NCBI GenBank assembly: GCA_030373045.1
Contig: JAUCPW010000004.1
Location: forward strand, 1 to 64,000
DNA length: 64,000 bases
Source of the DNA: Candidatus Fermentibacter sp.
Lineage (GTDB): Bacteria; Fermentibacterota; Fermentibacteria; Fermentibacterales; Fermentibacteraceae
Direction of reading: 5' to 3'
Positions 51,006 through 60,690 of this stretch are shown one piece after another. The notes under the pieces are model-generated. The model worked only from the letters and a program-made list of their open reading frames with translations, ran no database searches and was not told the origin of the DNA. A program made the position numbers and the translations under genes. Position 1 is the stretch's first letter; each line of letters opens with the position of its first letter.

Positions 51006-53013
51006 GAATCCCCGGTGGACGGCGTTCCTGGAACTCCTGGGCGCGGAGCTCCGGATGCTCTTCCGCGACAGGAAGACCCTCCTCATCTCCATAGTCCTGC
51101 CGGCAGTCCTGACTCCCGTACTGATGTTCGGCTCCGCGAAGATCGCAGAAACCCGGGAGGAGGAGATCGCCGGCGACACGTGCAGGATCGTCCTGTCGGG
51201 GAACGCCCCCGATTCCGTCATCTCGGCGGTTTCCCGCACGATCGCGTCGGGCGGCGGCCCGGTCTCGGTGTCCTTCACGGATTCTCCCGACCCGGCGCAG
51301 CTCGATTCCGGGCTCGTGCATGCAATCGTCACGGCTGATGTCGGCAGGCGTCCGGTGCCCGTCGTGGACGTGGCTTACAGGGCCGACATGGACATGTCAC
51401 GGGCCGCTCTCGACGTCATCCTGCCCCGGCTCGAATCGCTTCGCGACTCCACCAGGGAGGCGGTCCTGGCGCGGTCGGGGGTCTCGTGGGCGCCTGACTC
51501 GACGATGATCCGGATCGAGGACCTCGCCCCGCCGGGGGCGAGGGAGGGATCGGACTTCGGCAGGCTGGCCATGCTGTTCGTGATGCTCCTGCTCCTGTCC
51601 GGGGTGTCGGTGGCCGCGCTGGACAGCATAGCAGGAGAGAGGGAGCGGGGATCGCTCGAGACCCTGCTCTCGACCGGTGTCGACAGGGGGGTGATCACGG
51701 CCTCCAAGCTCTCCGCCGCCTGCGCCGTGGGTCTCATGTCGGCCCTCGTCCAGGCAGCCGACTTCGCCCTTCTCGCAAGACTAGGCTTCTTCGAGACGCA
51801 GGGAGGGGGATTCCTGCCCCCCGCCTCGGCCTTCTCGCCGCTCCTCCTCGTGCCGGTGATCCCGGCGGCGGTCTTCGCCGCCGCCCTTGTCCTGTTCATC
51901 TCCGCCGGGGCCTCGACCTTCAAGGAGGCTCAGCTCAAGATGTTCCCTGCCCTCCTGGCCGCCGCCGCCCCCACCCTCGTGACGCTCTTCCCCGGGATAG
52001 GCAGCGCCCCGGTGATGAGGGCGGTGCCAGTCGCCGGCCTGGCGGTCTCCTTCCGCGAGATCCTCTCGGGCAGGCAGGACATCCCGGGCCTGCTGCTCGC
52101 CGCCCTCTCGACCCTGTCACTCGCCGCGATCCTCGCATGGGCGGCGGCCAGGGCGATGTCGGGCGAGGGCATCATCCGGGGCTCCGCATCCCCGGAACCG
52201 GGGCCGGGCATGCTGGGAAGGCGGGCCTTCCAGGTCTACGGCGTGATCTGGGCCGTCAACGTCATAACATCCATGCAGATGGAGAGGCTCTACGACGTCC
52301 GGACATCCCTGCTGGTCGGCCAGTTCCTGATCCTCCTGGCTCCGGCCGTCTATCTCGCGATCAGGTACAGGCTTCCCTCCCGGACCGTCCTCAGGCTGAG
52401 GTCGCCGGGGCTGCTCGCCCCTCTCCTGGCGCTGCCCTGTGCCGCAGGCGGGGTGATCCTCTCGTCGGACCTGTACAGGCTGGCCTCGCTCCTGCTGCCT
52501 GCCGGAGAGCGCGTGCTCCACGACTTCGGCGACACGATGACGACCGGTTCGACGGATCTGGCCGGGATGATCCTGCTCTTCTGCCTGATCCCCGGCATCG
52601 TGGAGGAGTTCGTCTTCAGGGGCGTCCTGATGGGTTCGCTCGCGGAGCGAAGGGGGTGGGGGCCTCACGGCGCGCTCGTCGCCTCGGCCCTGGTCTTCGG
52701 GATGTTCCACTTCCTCTATTTCCGGATAGTGCCCACGGCCTTCATCGGGTTCCTGGCGGGCCTGGCGGTGCTCAGGTCGGGTTCGCTCTTCACCGGCATG
52801 GTCTGGCATGCAGCCTCGAATGCCGCCGCGCTGCTCGCGGCCAGGCAGGCGGTCGAGCCCGTCGGGCTGCCCCTGTGGGGGCACGCCGCTGCTGCCGTTG
52901 TCGTAGTCGGAGGGCTGCTGCTGATGGGAAGGGGCCGGGTCAGGCCCCTGGCCGGCCGGGGGCGGGACCCAGGATCGACAGGAGGCCGTCGAGGCGGAAC
53001 GGCTTCTGCATGA
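50998..53013 (+). CDS. NatB-type ABC permease fused to CPBP protease
   Basis: 671 residues. Residues 1-400 are a second NatB permease (large loop about 45-185, then GERERGSLETLLSTGVDRGV). Residues about 420-640 are a CPBP/Abi intramembrane protease with EEFVFRGVLMG, FGMFHFLYF and WHAASNAAA carrying the Glu-Glu, Arg and His residues. The domain order is seen in other deep-branching phyla. GTG 50998 overlaps the ATPase stop. Its last 74 bases overlap the convergent histidine kinase gene. Confidence 0.9.
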   Translation: MSENPRWTAFLELLGAELRMLFRDRKTLLISIVLPAVLTPVLMFGSAKIAETREEEIAGDTCRIVLSGNAPDSVISAVSRTIASGGGPVSVSFTDSPDPAQLDSGLVHAIVTADVGRRPVPVVDVAYRADMDMSRAALDVILPRLESLRDSTREAVLARSGVSWAPDSTMIRIEDLAPPGAREGSDFGRLAMLFVMLLLLSGVSVAALDSIAGERERGSLETLLSTGVDRGVITASKLSAACAVGLMSALVQAADFALLARLGFFETQGGGFLPPASAFSPLLLVPVIPAAVFAAALVLFISAGASTFKEAQLKMFPALLAAAAPTLVTLFPGIGSAPVMRAVPVAGLAVSFREILSGRQDIPGLLLAALSTLSLAAILAWAAARAMSGEGIIRGSASPEPGPGMLGRRAFQVYGVIWAVNVITSMQMERLYDVRTSLLVGQFLILLAPAVYLAIRYRLPSRTVLRLRSPGLLAPLLALPCAAGGVILSSDLYRLASLLLPAGERVLHDFGDTMTTGSTDLAGMILLFCLIPGIVEEFVFRGVLMGSLAERRGWGPHGALVASALVFGMFHFLYFRIVPTAFIGFLAGLAVLRSGSLFTGMVWHAASNAAALLAARQAVEPVGLPLWGHAAAAVVVVGGLLLMGRGRVRPLAGRGRDPGSTGGRRGGTASA

Positions 53014-55291
53014 TGCCGTCGGGCGTCCGCGACCCCATCCTCTCCTCGACCTGGAGCCTGCTGTAGCCGCTTGCGATTATCACCCTGACGGCCGGATCCA
53101 TGCCTCGCAGGAACTCGAGGACTTCGGGACCGTCCATCCCCGGCATCGCCAGATCGAGTATCACCGCATCGAACCCGCCCTTCGTCCTCCTGAAGATGTT
53201 GACGGCCTCGAGCCCTGAAGAGGCGGCAGTGACGGTGTAGCCTATCTTGACGAGCATCCTCTCGAGCACGTTCCTCACGATCTCCTCGTCGTCGACCACC
53301 AGTACGCAGCCGTTCGGAGCCCTCTCTCCGCGCCTGACCGGAACATCTACGGCGGGTGACGAACCCTGGGGGCGAAGGGACGGGAGCAGCACCTGGACGG
53401 TGGTGCCCTGCCCCTTCTCGCTGAAGACGCGCACGGATCCACCGTGTCCGCGCGAGATGCCCAGCACCGCCGCAAGCCCCAGCCCCCTCCCGGGCCCGCG
53501 GGTCGAATAGAAGGGGTTGAAGAGCTTCTCCTTCTGCCCCGCATCGAGGCCCGATCCGTCGTCCGACACCTCGATGTAGGCGTACTCGCCCGAGCGAAGC
53601 ATGGCCGGCAGGAAGAAGCCCCTCAGGGAGCTCTCGTCGAACATCGCCGCACCGGTCCGTACCGCGACGGATCCGCCGGAGCCGGGCAGGGCCTCGAAGG
53701 CGTTCTTGACCAGGTTCAACACGATCTGCCCGATCTGGGTCGGGTCGGCCTCCACCAGGGGCAGCCCGTCGCCCATCACGAACTCGAGCGAAACGCCGTC
53801 CGGCCTGCTGACCGAGAGCAGGTCCTTCATCTCCAGGATCAGGGTGTTGAGATCGAGGCTCACCTTGCTCGAACCGCCTCTTCCGGCGTAGGTGAGCATC
53901 TGGCGGCAGAGGTCCGAAGCCTTCCTGGAGGAGGATTCCACTTCGGCGAGGAGCCGGCGCGCCGACTCGGGCCCGTCGATCTGCTCCATCACGGTGTCCG
54001 TGTTCCCGATGATCGCCATGAGGATGTTGTTGAAGTCGTGTGCGATGCCGCCTGCGAGCATGCCGAGGCTCTCGTAGAGCTGGGTCCTCTGGAGCTGCTC
54101 TTCGAGGGCCTTCTGGTCGAATTCCGCCTTCTTGATGTCGGTAACGTCGCGCACCGTGGAGACGACGCCGGTGAACCTGCCGCCGTGCATCACGGGAGAC
54201 AGCCTCGTGGAGTAGAACTTCGCCCCCCCGGACAGGCTCAGGGTGTACTCGAACTCGGTGGTCCCGCCCTCGCGGAGTATCCCCATGGCCTGATTCATCA
54301 GCTCGGTCACCTGGGGCGGCAGGATCTCGGAGTAGTGCCTGCCGATGAAGCGGGCCGGGGGCATGAGGAGCTCGATCCGCGGTGAGTTCACGAACAGGAA
54401 GCGTCCCCCGGCGTCGAACCTGAAGACCGTATCCTCCATGGCGGAGAGGATCCCCTCCATCAGCTCGACCGAGCCCTTGGCCTCGCTCTGGGCCCTGACG
54501 CGCTCCGTGACGTCCCTCATTATGCCCAGGACGAGCACCTCGCCGGGCCTGCCTATGGGGACGGTGACGACCTCCACCTCGACCGTGCCGCCGTCCTTGC
54601 GCCTCACGCCGATCATGTAGTGCGGATCGATCGCGATCCCGCCGGCTCTGGCGCCGAACCTCCCCTCCATGAACTCCCGCTTCTCGGGGACGATCAGCAC
54701 GTTGTAGTCGAAGTCCGGCGCGGTGAGCTCTCCGTACGAGTAGCCGGTGATCGAGCAGAAGCTCGAGTTGACGTACTCGTACCTCCTGCCCCGCAGGATG
54801 TAGATGGCGTCGAAGCTGTTCTCTACTATGCTGTTGAACAGCCTGTTGCTGTTCCTGAGGGAGTCCTCGGCGACGCGGCGCCAGGTCTCGTCGATCATGC
54901 CGTAGCAGGTCCAGCCCTCCGGCTCGCCCGGAACCGCGAGGTGCGAGGCCGTCACCGATATGCGCCTCGCGGCCCCCGACCTGGCGATGACCGAGCATGT
55001 CCTCCCTCTCGGGGCCGGCGGCCCGTCAGGCGGAGGAGGGGCGGGGAGCGGGATGTCCTCCCCCGTGTCGTCGTCCATGAGGAGGACCACGTCGGATGCC
55101 TGTCTGCCCAGGGCTTCGCCCGGCGTGGTGCCCGCCAGGGATGCGGCTGCGGCGTTGATGAACCGGATGGCTCCGCCGCCGTCGACGGCGAGGATCCCCT
55201 CCCGGGTCAGATCGAGCAGCGCTCCTGCCAGTCCGGGGATCGCTCCCGGTCCGCCAGGCACCTCCCAGGGGCTCCTTCCTGGTTCCGGCAT
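52940..55291 (-). CDS. hybrid histidine kinase, three PAS domains
   Basis: 783 residues, soluble. PAS domains at about 20-135, 145-265 and 275-390; HisKA with GGIAHDFNN (His418); ATPase domain with N-box Asn530 (LNLVKNAFEAL), DDGSGLD and GRGLGLAAV; receiver domain from about 662 with VVDDEE, phospho-acceptor Asp713 (ILDLAMPGMDG) and Lys763 (QKPF). All catalytic residues are present. No separate output protein follows. Last gene of the four-gene signalling run, 19 bases after the SYM8 channel. Confidence 0.95.
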   Translation of the reverse strand: MPEPGRSPWEVPGGPGAIPGLAGALLDLTREGILAVDGGGAIRFINAAAASLAGTTPGEALGRQASDVVLLMDDDTGEDIPLPAPPPPDGPPAPRGRTCSVIARSGAARRISVTASHLAVPGEPEGWTCYGMIDETWRRVAEDSLRNSNRLFNSIVENSFDAIYILRGRRYEYVNSSFCSITGYSYGELTAPDFDYNVLIVPEKREFMEGRFGARAGGIAIDPHYMIGVRRKDGGTVEVEVVTVPIGRPGEVLVLGIMRDVTERVRAQSEAKGSVELMEGILSAMEDTVFRFDAGGRFLFVNSPRIELLMPPARFIGRHYSEILPPQVTELMNQAMGILREGGTTEFEYTLSLSGGAKFYSTRLSPVMHGGRFTGVVSTVRDVTDIKKAEFDQKALEEQLQRTQLYESLGMLAGGIAHDFNNILMAIIGNTDTVMEQIDGPESARRLLAEVESSSRKASDLCRQMLTYAGRGGSSKVSLDLNTLILEMKDLLSVSRPDGVSLEFVMGDGLPLVEADPTQIGQIVLNLVKNAFEALPGSGGSVAVRTGAAMFDESSLRGFFLPAMLRSGEYAYIEVSDDGSGLDAGQKEKLFNPFYSTRGPGRGLGLAAVLGISRGHGGSVRVFSEKGQGTTVQVLLPSLRPQGSSPAVDVPVRRGERAPNGCVLVVDDEEIVRNVLERMLVKIGYTVTAASSGLEAVNIFRRTKGGFDAVILDLAMPGMDGPEVLEFLRGMDPAVRVIIASGYSRLQVEERMGSRTPDGIMQKPFRLDGLLSILGPAPGRPGA

Positions 55292-55310
55292 GCCGGTGAT
55301 CCCGCTCCTC

Positions 55311-57197
55311 TCAGTCCTCGGCCAGGACGATTATCCTGTCCCGTCCGGTGAAGGTGACGGCACCGGACTTGTCTGGGTTCACCACTATGCCGCCCTGCGG
55401 CTTGTCGACCTCGGACATCAGCCTGTAGCCGATGGCGGTCTCGCCCCTGAGGGCGGCGGCCTCCACGACGGTGTGGAAGTCCATCGCCACCCCCGTCTTC
55501 ACGTACATGGACGCCGGCCTGATGTAGACCTCCGAACCGTCGGGATCGAACAGGTCGCGGAAGACCGCCTTCAGCTCACGGTTCTCGGCGACCTGGGCCA
55601 GCATCAGGCTTATGAGCTTGTCGCTCACGATGAAGTCGTCCGCATGGGTGACCTCGGCGAGCTCCCTGTTCCTGTCGTCGAGCATCTCGCTTACGATCGA
55701 GAAGGAGTATCCGGACCGCTCGCGGATGTTGCGCAGGTGGAGCAGGGAGATCAGGGTCCTGGCGTCGGCCTGCTGAGGATCGAGAGCGTCGGAGTAGCTC
55801 TGTATGATCACGTGGTCGAAGGAGGCCAGGTCGAGGGAGTCGAGCAGGGCCCTGTCGGTGGTGTCGCCCCTCGAAAGTGTGACCTTCGAGTTGCGGTACT
55901 CCCTCCCGAGAACCTGGGATTCGTCGAGCTCGAACTCCGGATCGACCACGATGCTCAGTTCCGAACCGGGGTTGACGTATCCGTCCAGTTCCCGTGCGAC
56001 GATCGGCACCCTCTGGTTCCAGCCCAGTATCAGGGTCCGTTCGGGTCCGCCGTGAGGCCTGGGCTCTGTGGAGACAGAGCTGCTGTCGACAGCCGGGGCC
56101 GGCCTGCCGGAGAGCCTTATCGTGTCGTCGTCCTCCGAGATGACCACCACCATCGAACCGTCCGTGATCCGCGAGTCCATCGGCGGGTTGAGGCGCACCG
56201 ATCCGTCGGGATTCCTCAGGCCGATGAGGCAGGAATCCTCGTAGGCGTGGAGAGCCTCTCTGTAGGTCCGCCCCGTCAGCGCCGGCTCGGACTTGAAGTA
56301 GATCTCGTCCCCTCCGAAGTCGAGCAGTTCCGTGTAGACGACGGACAGGCCCGACTGCCGGCATGTCTGTGCAGAGATCCTCGCGATCATGTCTCCCGCG
56401 AGAATGAGCTGGACCTCGTCCCCGCCGACCATCTCGGCAACCGTGAGGTTGTCGGGATCGCGGAGGACGCCCACGATGTGGTAGGGCTCCTTCCGCCTGG
56501 CGGGGTTGTTCACCAGCGCCAGCACGCTCTTGATGACGCAGGAATCTGGATTCTCGCCCTCGGGCGGCAGTATGATGATGGCCCGGGCGTCCCTGTGGTT
56601 GACTATCTCGAGGTCTACCAGCTCTATCGGGCAGCCCGTCCTGCAGACAATGCGCGTCGTCTTCGTGTCCGTGATCCTGGACCGGATCTCGTCCTCCATC
56701 TCCACCTTGTCCCTCTCGGCGAGGACGGCGACGCAGGCGTGCTTCAGGCTCGCGTTGGCCTCGACGAGTTCGGTGATCACCGTGAAGATCTGGGACGACC
56801 ATCCCAGGATGATGGTATGGTCGGATTCGGCCACGAAGGATCTGCCCTTCCTGATCTGCTCGAGCTTGGCGTCGATCCCGTTCGTGATGATGCCGATCAG
56901 GGTGCCTACGATGAAGATCCCGCCTATCGTGACGGTGAGCATGGAGAGGAGGAACGCGGGTCCGCCCTCGTCCCCGCCCATGGTCCCGGCATCCAGCGTC
57001 CTCATCAGGCCCGCCCAGGCGACTCCCGGGAACCCTCTCTGATCGGGATCCACGCCCGTCGAGGTGACGAACGCGGCAACGAGGGTGACAAGGACGAGCG
57101 TGGCGGCGAAGAGCATGACGATCATCGCCCCGGTGCCCCGCGAGGTCGTGTTGTCGAACCAGTACCTGAGTCTCTTCCGGAACGAGATGTCAGACAT
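55311..57197 (-). CDS. CASTOR/POLLUX/SYM8-family ion channel
   Basis: 628 residues. Two transmembrane helices (about 23-46 and 85-107) enclose a pore-loop region (FPGVAWAGLMRTLDAGTMGG). Two RCK/TrkA-N-like domains follow, starting at HTIILGWSSQIFTVITELVE (about 127) and RTLILGWNQRVPIVARELD (about 388), with the CASTOR-type region between. Plant CASTOR and POLLUX are nuclear-envelope cation channels; bacterial members are poorly studied. It lies between a bPH-type membrane protein and a histidine kinase on one strand. Confidence 0.9.
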   Translation of the reverse strand: MSDISFRKRLRYWFDNTTSRGTGAMIVMLFAATLVLVTLVAAFVTSTGVDPDQRGFPGVAWAGLMRTLDAGTMGGDEGGPAFLLSMLTVTIGGIFIVGTLIGIITNGIDAKLEQIRKGRSFVAESDHTIILGWSSQIFTVITELVEANASLKHACVAVLAERDKVEMEDEIRSRITDTKTTRIVCRTGCPIELVDLEIVNHRDARAIIILPPEGENPDSCVIKSVLALVNNPARRKEPYHIVGVLRDPDNLTVAEMVGGDEVQLILAGDMIARISAQTCRQSGLSVVYTELLDFGGDEIYFKSEPALTGRTYREALHAYEDSCLIGLRNPDGSVRLNPPMDSRITDGSMVVVISEDDDTIRLSGRPAPAVDSSSVSTEPRPHGGPERTLILGWNQRVPIVARELDGYVNPGSELSIVVDPEFELDESQVLGREYRNSKVTLSRGDTTDRALLDSLDLASFDHVIIQSYSDALDPQQADARTLISLLHLRNIRERSGYSFSIVSEMLDDRNRELAEVTHADDFIVSDKLISLMLAQVAENRELKAVFRDLFDPDGSEVYIRPASMYVKTGVAMDFHTVVEAAALRGETAIGYRLMSEVDKPQGGIVVNPDKSGAVTFTGRDRIIVLAED

Positions 57198-57236
57198 GCG
57201 CCGATCCCTCCGATCGCCGGTGATGCCTAGTCAAAG

Positions 57237-58031
57237 TCACTGGACGGGCGGTACGGGCATATCCTCCCGCCGCCGCCCCTCTATCGTGATCGTGCCCCTG
57301 ATGCTCTCGAGCCTGCGCGACTTCCTGCCGATGCCCCACACGAGCAAGGAGATGGGCTGCCTGTGGGCATCCCTGAAGCTGATGATGATCTTGCCGAAGC
57401 CGAGCATCCTCTCCAGGAGGTCGCCGGTGTCTATGATGGTGCTGTAGTCCTCCCGCGAGATCTGCTGTCCGCTCTCGGTGGGCCCCCTCTGTACGTTGAT
57501 GTAGTTGGGCGTGATGGCTACGTAGTTGAAGAGGCCCCTCACCCACGACACCCCGATGGCGAACAGGAAGATCAGGGCGAAGGCCAGGTAGGCGAAGCCG
57601 TTCATCCTGGCGTCGACCTCGCCGAGCGTGGTGACGATATCGGAAAGCACTCCGACGAGATAGAGCCATACGAACAGCGCCGCTCCGGCGAGGAGGAATA
57701 TCAGGAGTTCCTTCATGCCCACTTCGTATTCCTCGATGATGAAGTTGAAGAGGAACACGGCGAGCCACACCGCGCCGAGAGTGCCCAGGTGGATTCCGGG
57801 GACGAAGGAGAGACCGAAGAAGAGCAGCGAGAGGATGACCGTCGGAGCATAGATGATCTTGCTGGTCCAGCCGAATATGACGAGCCACTCGCTTATCTCG
57901 GAGTCCTTCTTTAGCTGCGAGTCCATCTCGATGCGGGTCCGCATGGTCCTGCGCATCAGAAGCCAGGCCCCCGCGAGCAGGGCCAGCATCAACGCCGGTG
58001 CCAGGATCACTATCAGTCTGACGATGTCCAT
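57237..58031 (-). CDS. multi-pass membrane protein with bPH-like cytosolic domain
   Basis: 264 residues. One N-terminal helix (about 5-25) is followed by a charged segment, then four or five helices (about 50-165), and a soluble C-terminal domain from about 168 (VAITPNYINVQRGPTESGQQISREDYSTIIDT ... RGTITIEG) resembling bacterial PH-like domains. I do not recognise a named family. It is 39 bases upstream of the SYM8 channel gene, so an accessory or regulatory role for that channel is inferred. Confidence 0.7.
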   Translation of the reverse strand: MDIVRLIVILAPALMLALLAGAWLLMRRTMRTRIEMDSQLKKDSEISEWLVIFGWTSKIIYAPTVILSLLFFGLSFVPGIHLGTLGAVWLAVFLFNFIIEEYEVGMKELLIFLLAGAALFVWLYLVGVLSDIVTTLGEVDARMNGFAYLAFALIFLFAIGVSWVRGLFNYVAITPNYINVQRGPTESGQQISREDYSTIIDTGDLLERMLGFGKIIISFRDAHRQPISLLVWGIGRKSRRLESIRGTITIEGRRREDMPVPPVQ

Positions 58032-58089
58032 CCGATCCTCCAGACGGTTCTTTCCGAGTCCTGCCTGCGTTCCGTGATCCGCGGCCCGA

Positions 58090-60495
58090 TCATGACCCGG
58101 GCGCCGGGGACATGGCCGGCTCGTCTTCGATCAGAGCCTTCTTGACCGCTTCGAAGAGCTTCGCGGCAGAGAAGGGCTTCTGAAGGAAACCCGCGCTCCT
58201 GCCCCTGCCGGCTTCCTGGGCCAGCTCCCCCGGGTACCCGGAGATGAAGAGTATCCTGATCGACGGATCGATCCGGCAGACCGCATCCGCGACCGCCTCA
58301 CCGTTCATGCCGGGCATCACCATGTCAGTGACCAGAAGGTCGACCCTGCCGGCGGCCGAAACCTCGACCGCGGCCCGCAGGGGATCCTCCACCTCGATCA
58401 CCCTGTATCCGGCATGCCTCAGGAGCCCGCAGACAAGCCCCCGTACGGCCCGGTCGTCCTCGACCACCATCACGACGGGGGCGGTCCCGGCCACATCGCC
58501 GGCGGGCTCGGGAGCTCCGGAGACATCGCCGCCCTTCCCGGCCGTTTCGGGGAGTGAAACCGTGAACATGGCCCCTTCACCGGGCCGGCTTTCCACCCTG
58601 ATCTGGCCGCCATGCTGGTTCACGATCCCGTAGACCGTGGAAAGGCCCAGACCGGTGCCCTTGCCCGTCTCCTTCGTGGTGAAGAAGGGCTCGAAGAGAT
58701 GGGCGAGTGTCTCCTCGTCCATCCCGGTGCCGGTGTCGGATATCGACAGCTCGATGAAGCGGTCGCCGTTTCCGCTCCCGGCGGAGCGGCGCGTGGAGAT
58801 GCCGATCGTACCGCCATAGGGCATCGCATCCCTCGCATTCACGGCCAGATTCATTATCACCTGCTCGATCTGGCCGGGATCCGCCATCACGCTCCCGATG
58901 GACGGGTCGAGATCCGTCTCTATCCTCACATCCTCGCCTATCAGCCTCGTCATGATGCTCGAGAAACCGCGGATGACCTCGTTGAGGTCGACCTCCTTCA
59001 TGACGAGGACCTGCCTGCGGCCGAAGGCAAGGAGCTGCCATGTCAGGTCCCTCGCCCTCTCGCCGGCCTTCCGTATCTCGACAAGGGAGGAGCGGATGGG
59101 GTGCGGGCCCGGGGGGGAGCTCTCGAGGGCCAGCTCTACGTGGCCGAGGATGACCGTGAGCAGGTTGTTGAAGTCGTGCGCGACCCCTCCCGCCAGGCGG
59201 CCCACCGACTCCATGCGCTGGGAGAGGTTGAGCTGCTCACGGAGGCTGGCCTCCCGCCTCTCGGATTCCACCCTCTCGCTGATGTCCCTCGAAACTCCGA
59301 GGATTCCAGGCACTCCCCCGCCCGAGTCCTCGAGCGGCGTGAGCCAGGTGCCGATCCAGCGCATGCCGGTCGGGAATCCCGTCTCGCCCTCGAAGTATGC
59401 GGGTCTGCCCTGGGACAGGACTCCCCTCAGGGATGCCTGCTGCTGCGAGGAGATGCCTATAGAGAAGAACTCCTCCCTTTTCCTGCCGATGATTTCATCC
59501 GGACGACTTCCGAGCGCTCTGGCCGCCGCTCCATTGACGTATCGCACGATGTCTTCCTTGTCGATCACGAAGATCAGGTCGTTGGAGGACTCGGCGAGCG
59601 TCCTGTACCGGCCCTCGCTCTCCTTCAACGATGCCTCGGCCGCCTTCCGCTCGCTCACGTCCTCGGTGAGGATCACGACCTTGTCGACGCTTCCGTTCTC
59701 GCCGAGGATCGCATAGAAGTGCTGCGACACCCATGAAGCCGAGCCGGGCCTGCTCCTGTTGGTCCTCATGTCGGGGATGTGGAGCGAGCCGCCCTTCTCG
59801 TAGATCCTCCTCAGCTCGGAGGTCCATTCGCCTAGATAGCTGTCCTTGTCGTCGAGGGTGAGGGCCTCCCTCTCGGTCTCGAAATCCTTCTGGACCTCCT
59901 CGCGCGACATCCCCCAGATGTTCTGCCACGCGCGGTTGCATGAGAGGAGCCTGCCCGTGCGGCTGCGAACCGATATGCCGATGGGGGATTCGGAGATGAT
60001 GGCGTTCGAGAACTGCTCGTTGCTCAGGATGCTGTCCCCGTTCTTCAGCCTGCCGGTGATGTCGCGCGAGTGTTCGACGACGCCCGTGATCTCGCCCGTC
60101 CGGTCGTCCCTGAGGGGATGGCAGGTGACCTCGATCCAGGAACCCGGAGGACAGCCGGGGAAGGACTCCTGGAAGACCCCGGACTGCATGAGACCGGTTT
60201 CGATGGCCTTCCGTGAGGGGCAGTCCCTGCAGGCCTCAGGATGAACCCGGAATACTTCGCGGCAGGGCTTCCCCAGGGCTTCGTCGGTGAGCCCGAACCA
60301 TCTCCTGATCGTTTCGTTGAGTCCGGTGACCCTGAGATCCCTGTCGAGGATCGTCACGCCGTCGTCAAGGGTTGAGAAGAGGCCTTCCAGGAGCCTTTCG
60401 GATTCGCTCTCCGCGGCACCCGGATTCGTGGAGAACTCCGCCCGGGCCGGAGAATCCCCATCCGCCGTTCCGCCGGTCCTCCTGCTCGTGCCCAT
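58090..60495 (-). CDS. hybrid histidine kinase, three PAS domains
   Basis: 801 residues, soluble. PAS domains at about 33-150, 160-285 and 295-410; the first carries a cysteine cluster (PCREVF...[10 protein letters not shown]). HisKA with GGVAHDFNN (His440), N-box Asn553, [16 protein letters not shown], receiver with VVEDDR, Asp724 ([12 protein letters not shown]) and Lys773 (LQKPF). Complete kinase. ATG 60495 is chosen because GGGACGG precedes it and the upstream extension runs into the intergenic region; ATG 60534 is possible. First gene of the kinase/bPH/channel/kinase run. Confidence 0.93.
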   Translation of the reverse strand: MGTSRRTGGTADGDSPARAEFSTNPGAAESESERLLEGLFSTLDDGVTILDRDLRVTGLNETIRRWFGLTDEALGKPCREVFRVHPEACRDCPSRKAIETGLMQSGVFQESFPGCPPGSWIEVTCHPLRDDRTGEITGVVEHSRDITGRLKNGDSILSNEQFSNAIISESPIGISVRSRTGRLLSCNRAWQNIWGMSREEVQKDFETEREALTLDDKDSYLGEWTSELRRIYEKGGSLHIPDMRTNRSRPGSASWVSQHFYAILGENGSVDKVVILTEDVSERKAAEASLKESEGRYRTLAESSNDLIFVIDKEDIVRYVNGAAARALGSRPDEIIGRKREEFFSIGISSQQQASLRGVLSQGRPAYFEGETGFPTGMRWIGTWLTPLEDSGGGVPGILGVSRDISERVESERREASLREQLNLSQRMESVGRLAGGVAHDFNNLLTVILGHVELALESSPPGPHPIRSSLVEIRKAGERARDLTWQLLAFGRRQVLVMKEVDLNEVIRGFSSIMTRLIGEDVRIETDLDPSIGSVMADPGQIEQVIMNLAVNARDAMPYGGTIGISTRRSAGSGNGDRFIELSISDTGTGMDEETLAHLFEPFFTTKETGKGTGLGLSTVYGIVNQHGGQIRVESRPGEGAMFTVSLPETAGKGGDVSGAPEPAGDVAGTAPVVMVVEDDRAVRGLVCGLLRHAGYRVIEVEDPLRAAVEVSAAGRVDLLVTDMVMPGMNGEAVADAVCRIDPSIRILFISGYPGELAQEAGRGRSAGFLQKPFSAAKLFEAVKKALIEDEPAMSPAPGS

Positions 60496-60617
60496 GCTGC
60501 ACCGTCCCGCGAGTGGTTGGAGTCCGGTAAGCATACAGGTTCGATTATTGCAGAACGGGATGCCGGGGTCTATCTCGGATGGGCGCCGCACATGCGGGCG
60601 CGCCGGCGCTCCGGGGA

Positions 60618-60646
60618 TCGACATGCACCGCATTCGTACGTACTAT
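60618..60646 (+). promoter_or_regulatory. murJ: promoter of murJ
   Basis: TCGACA (60618-60623) and TACTAT (60641-60646) with a 17-base spacer, about 45 bases before GTG 60691. The 195-base gap between the divergent kinase and murJ genes holds nothing else I recognise. Confidence 0.45.
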
Positions 60647-60690
60647 CGCCCGGGCGGCGCTCCATGCCGCCGTTTCGTCGGAGGACGGCC

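Noticed and set aside
45348-53013. Horizontally acquired island on the plus strand
   Set aside because: Base composition and codon style look like the rest of the window and no integrase, transposase or flanking repeats were found.
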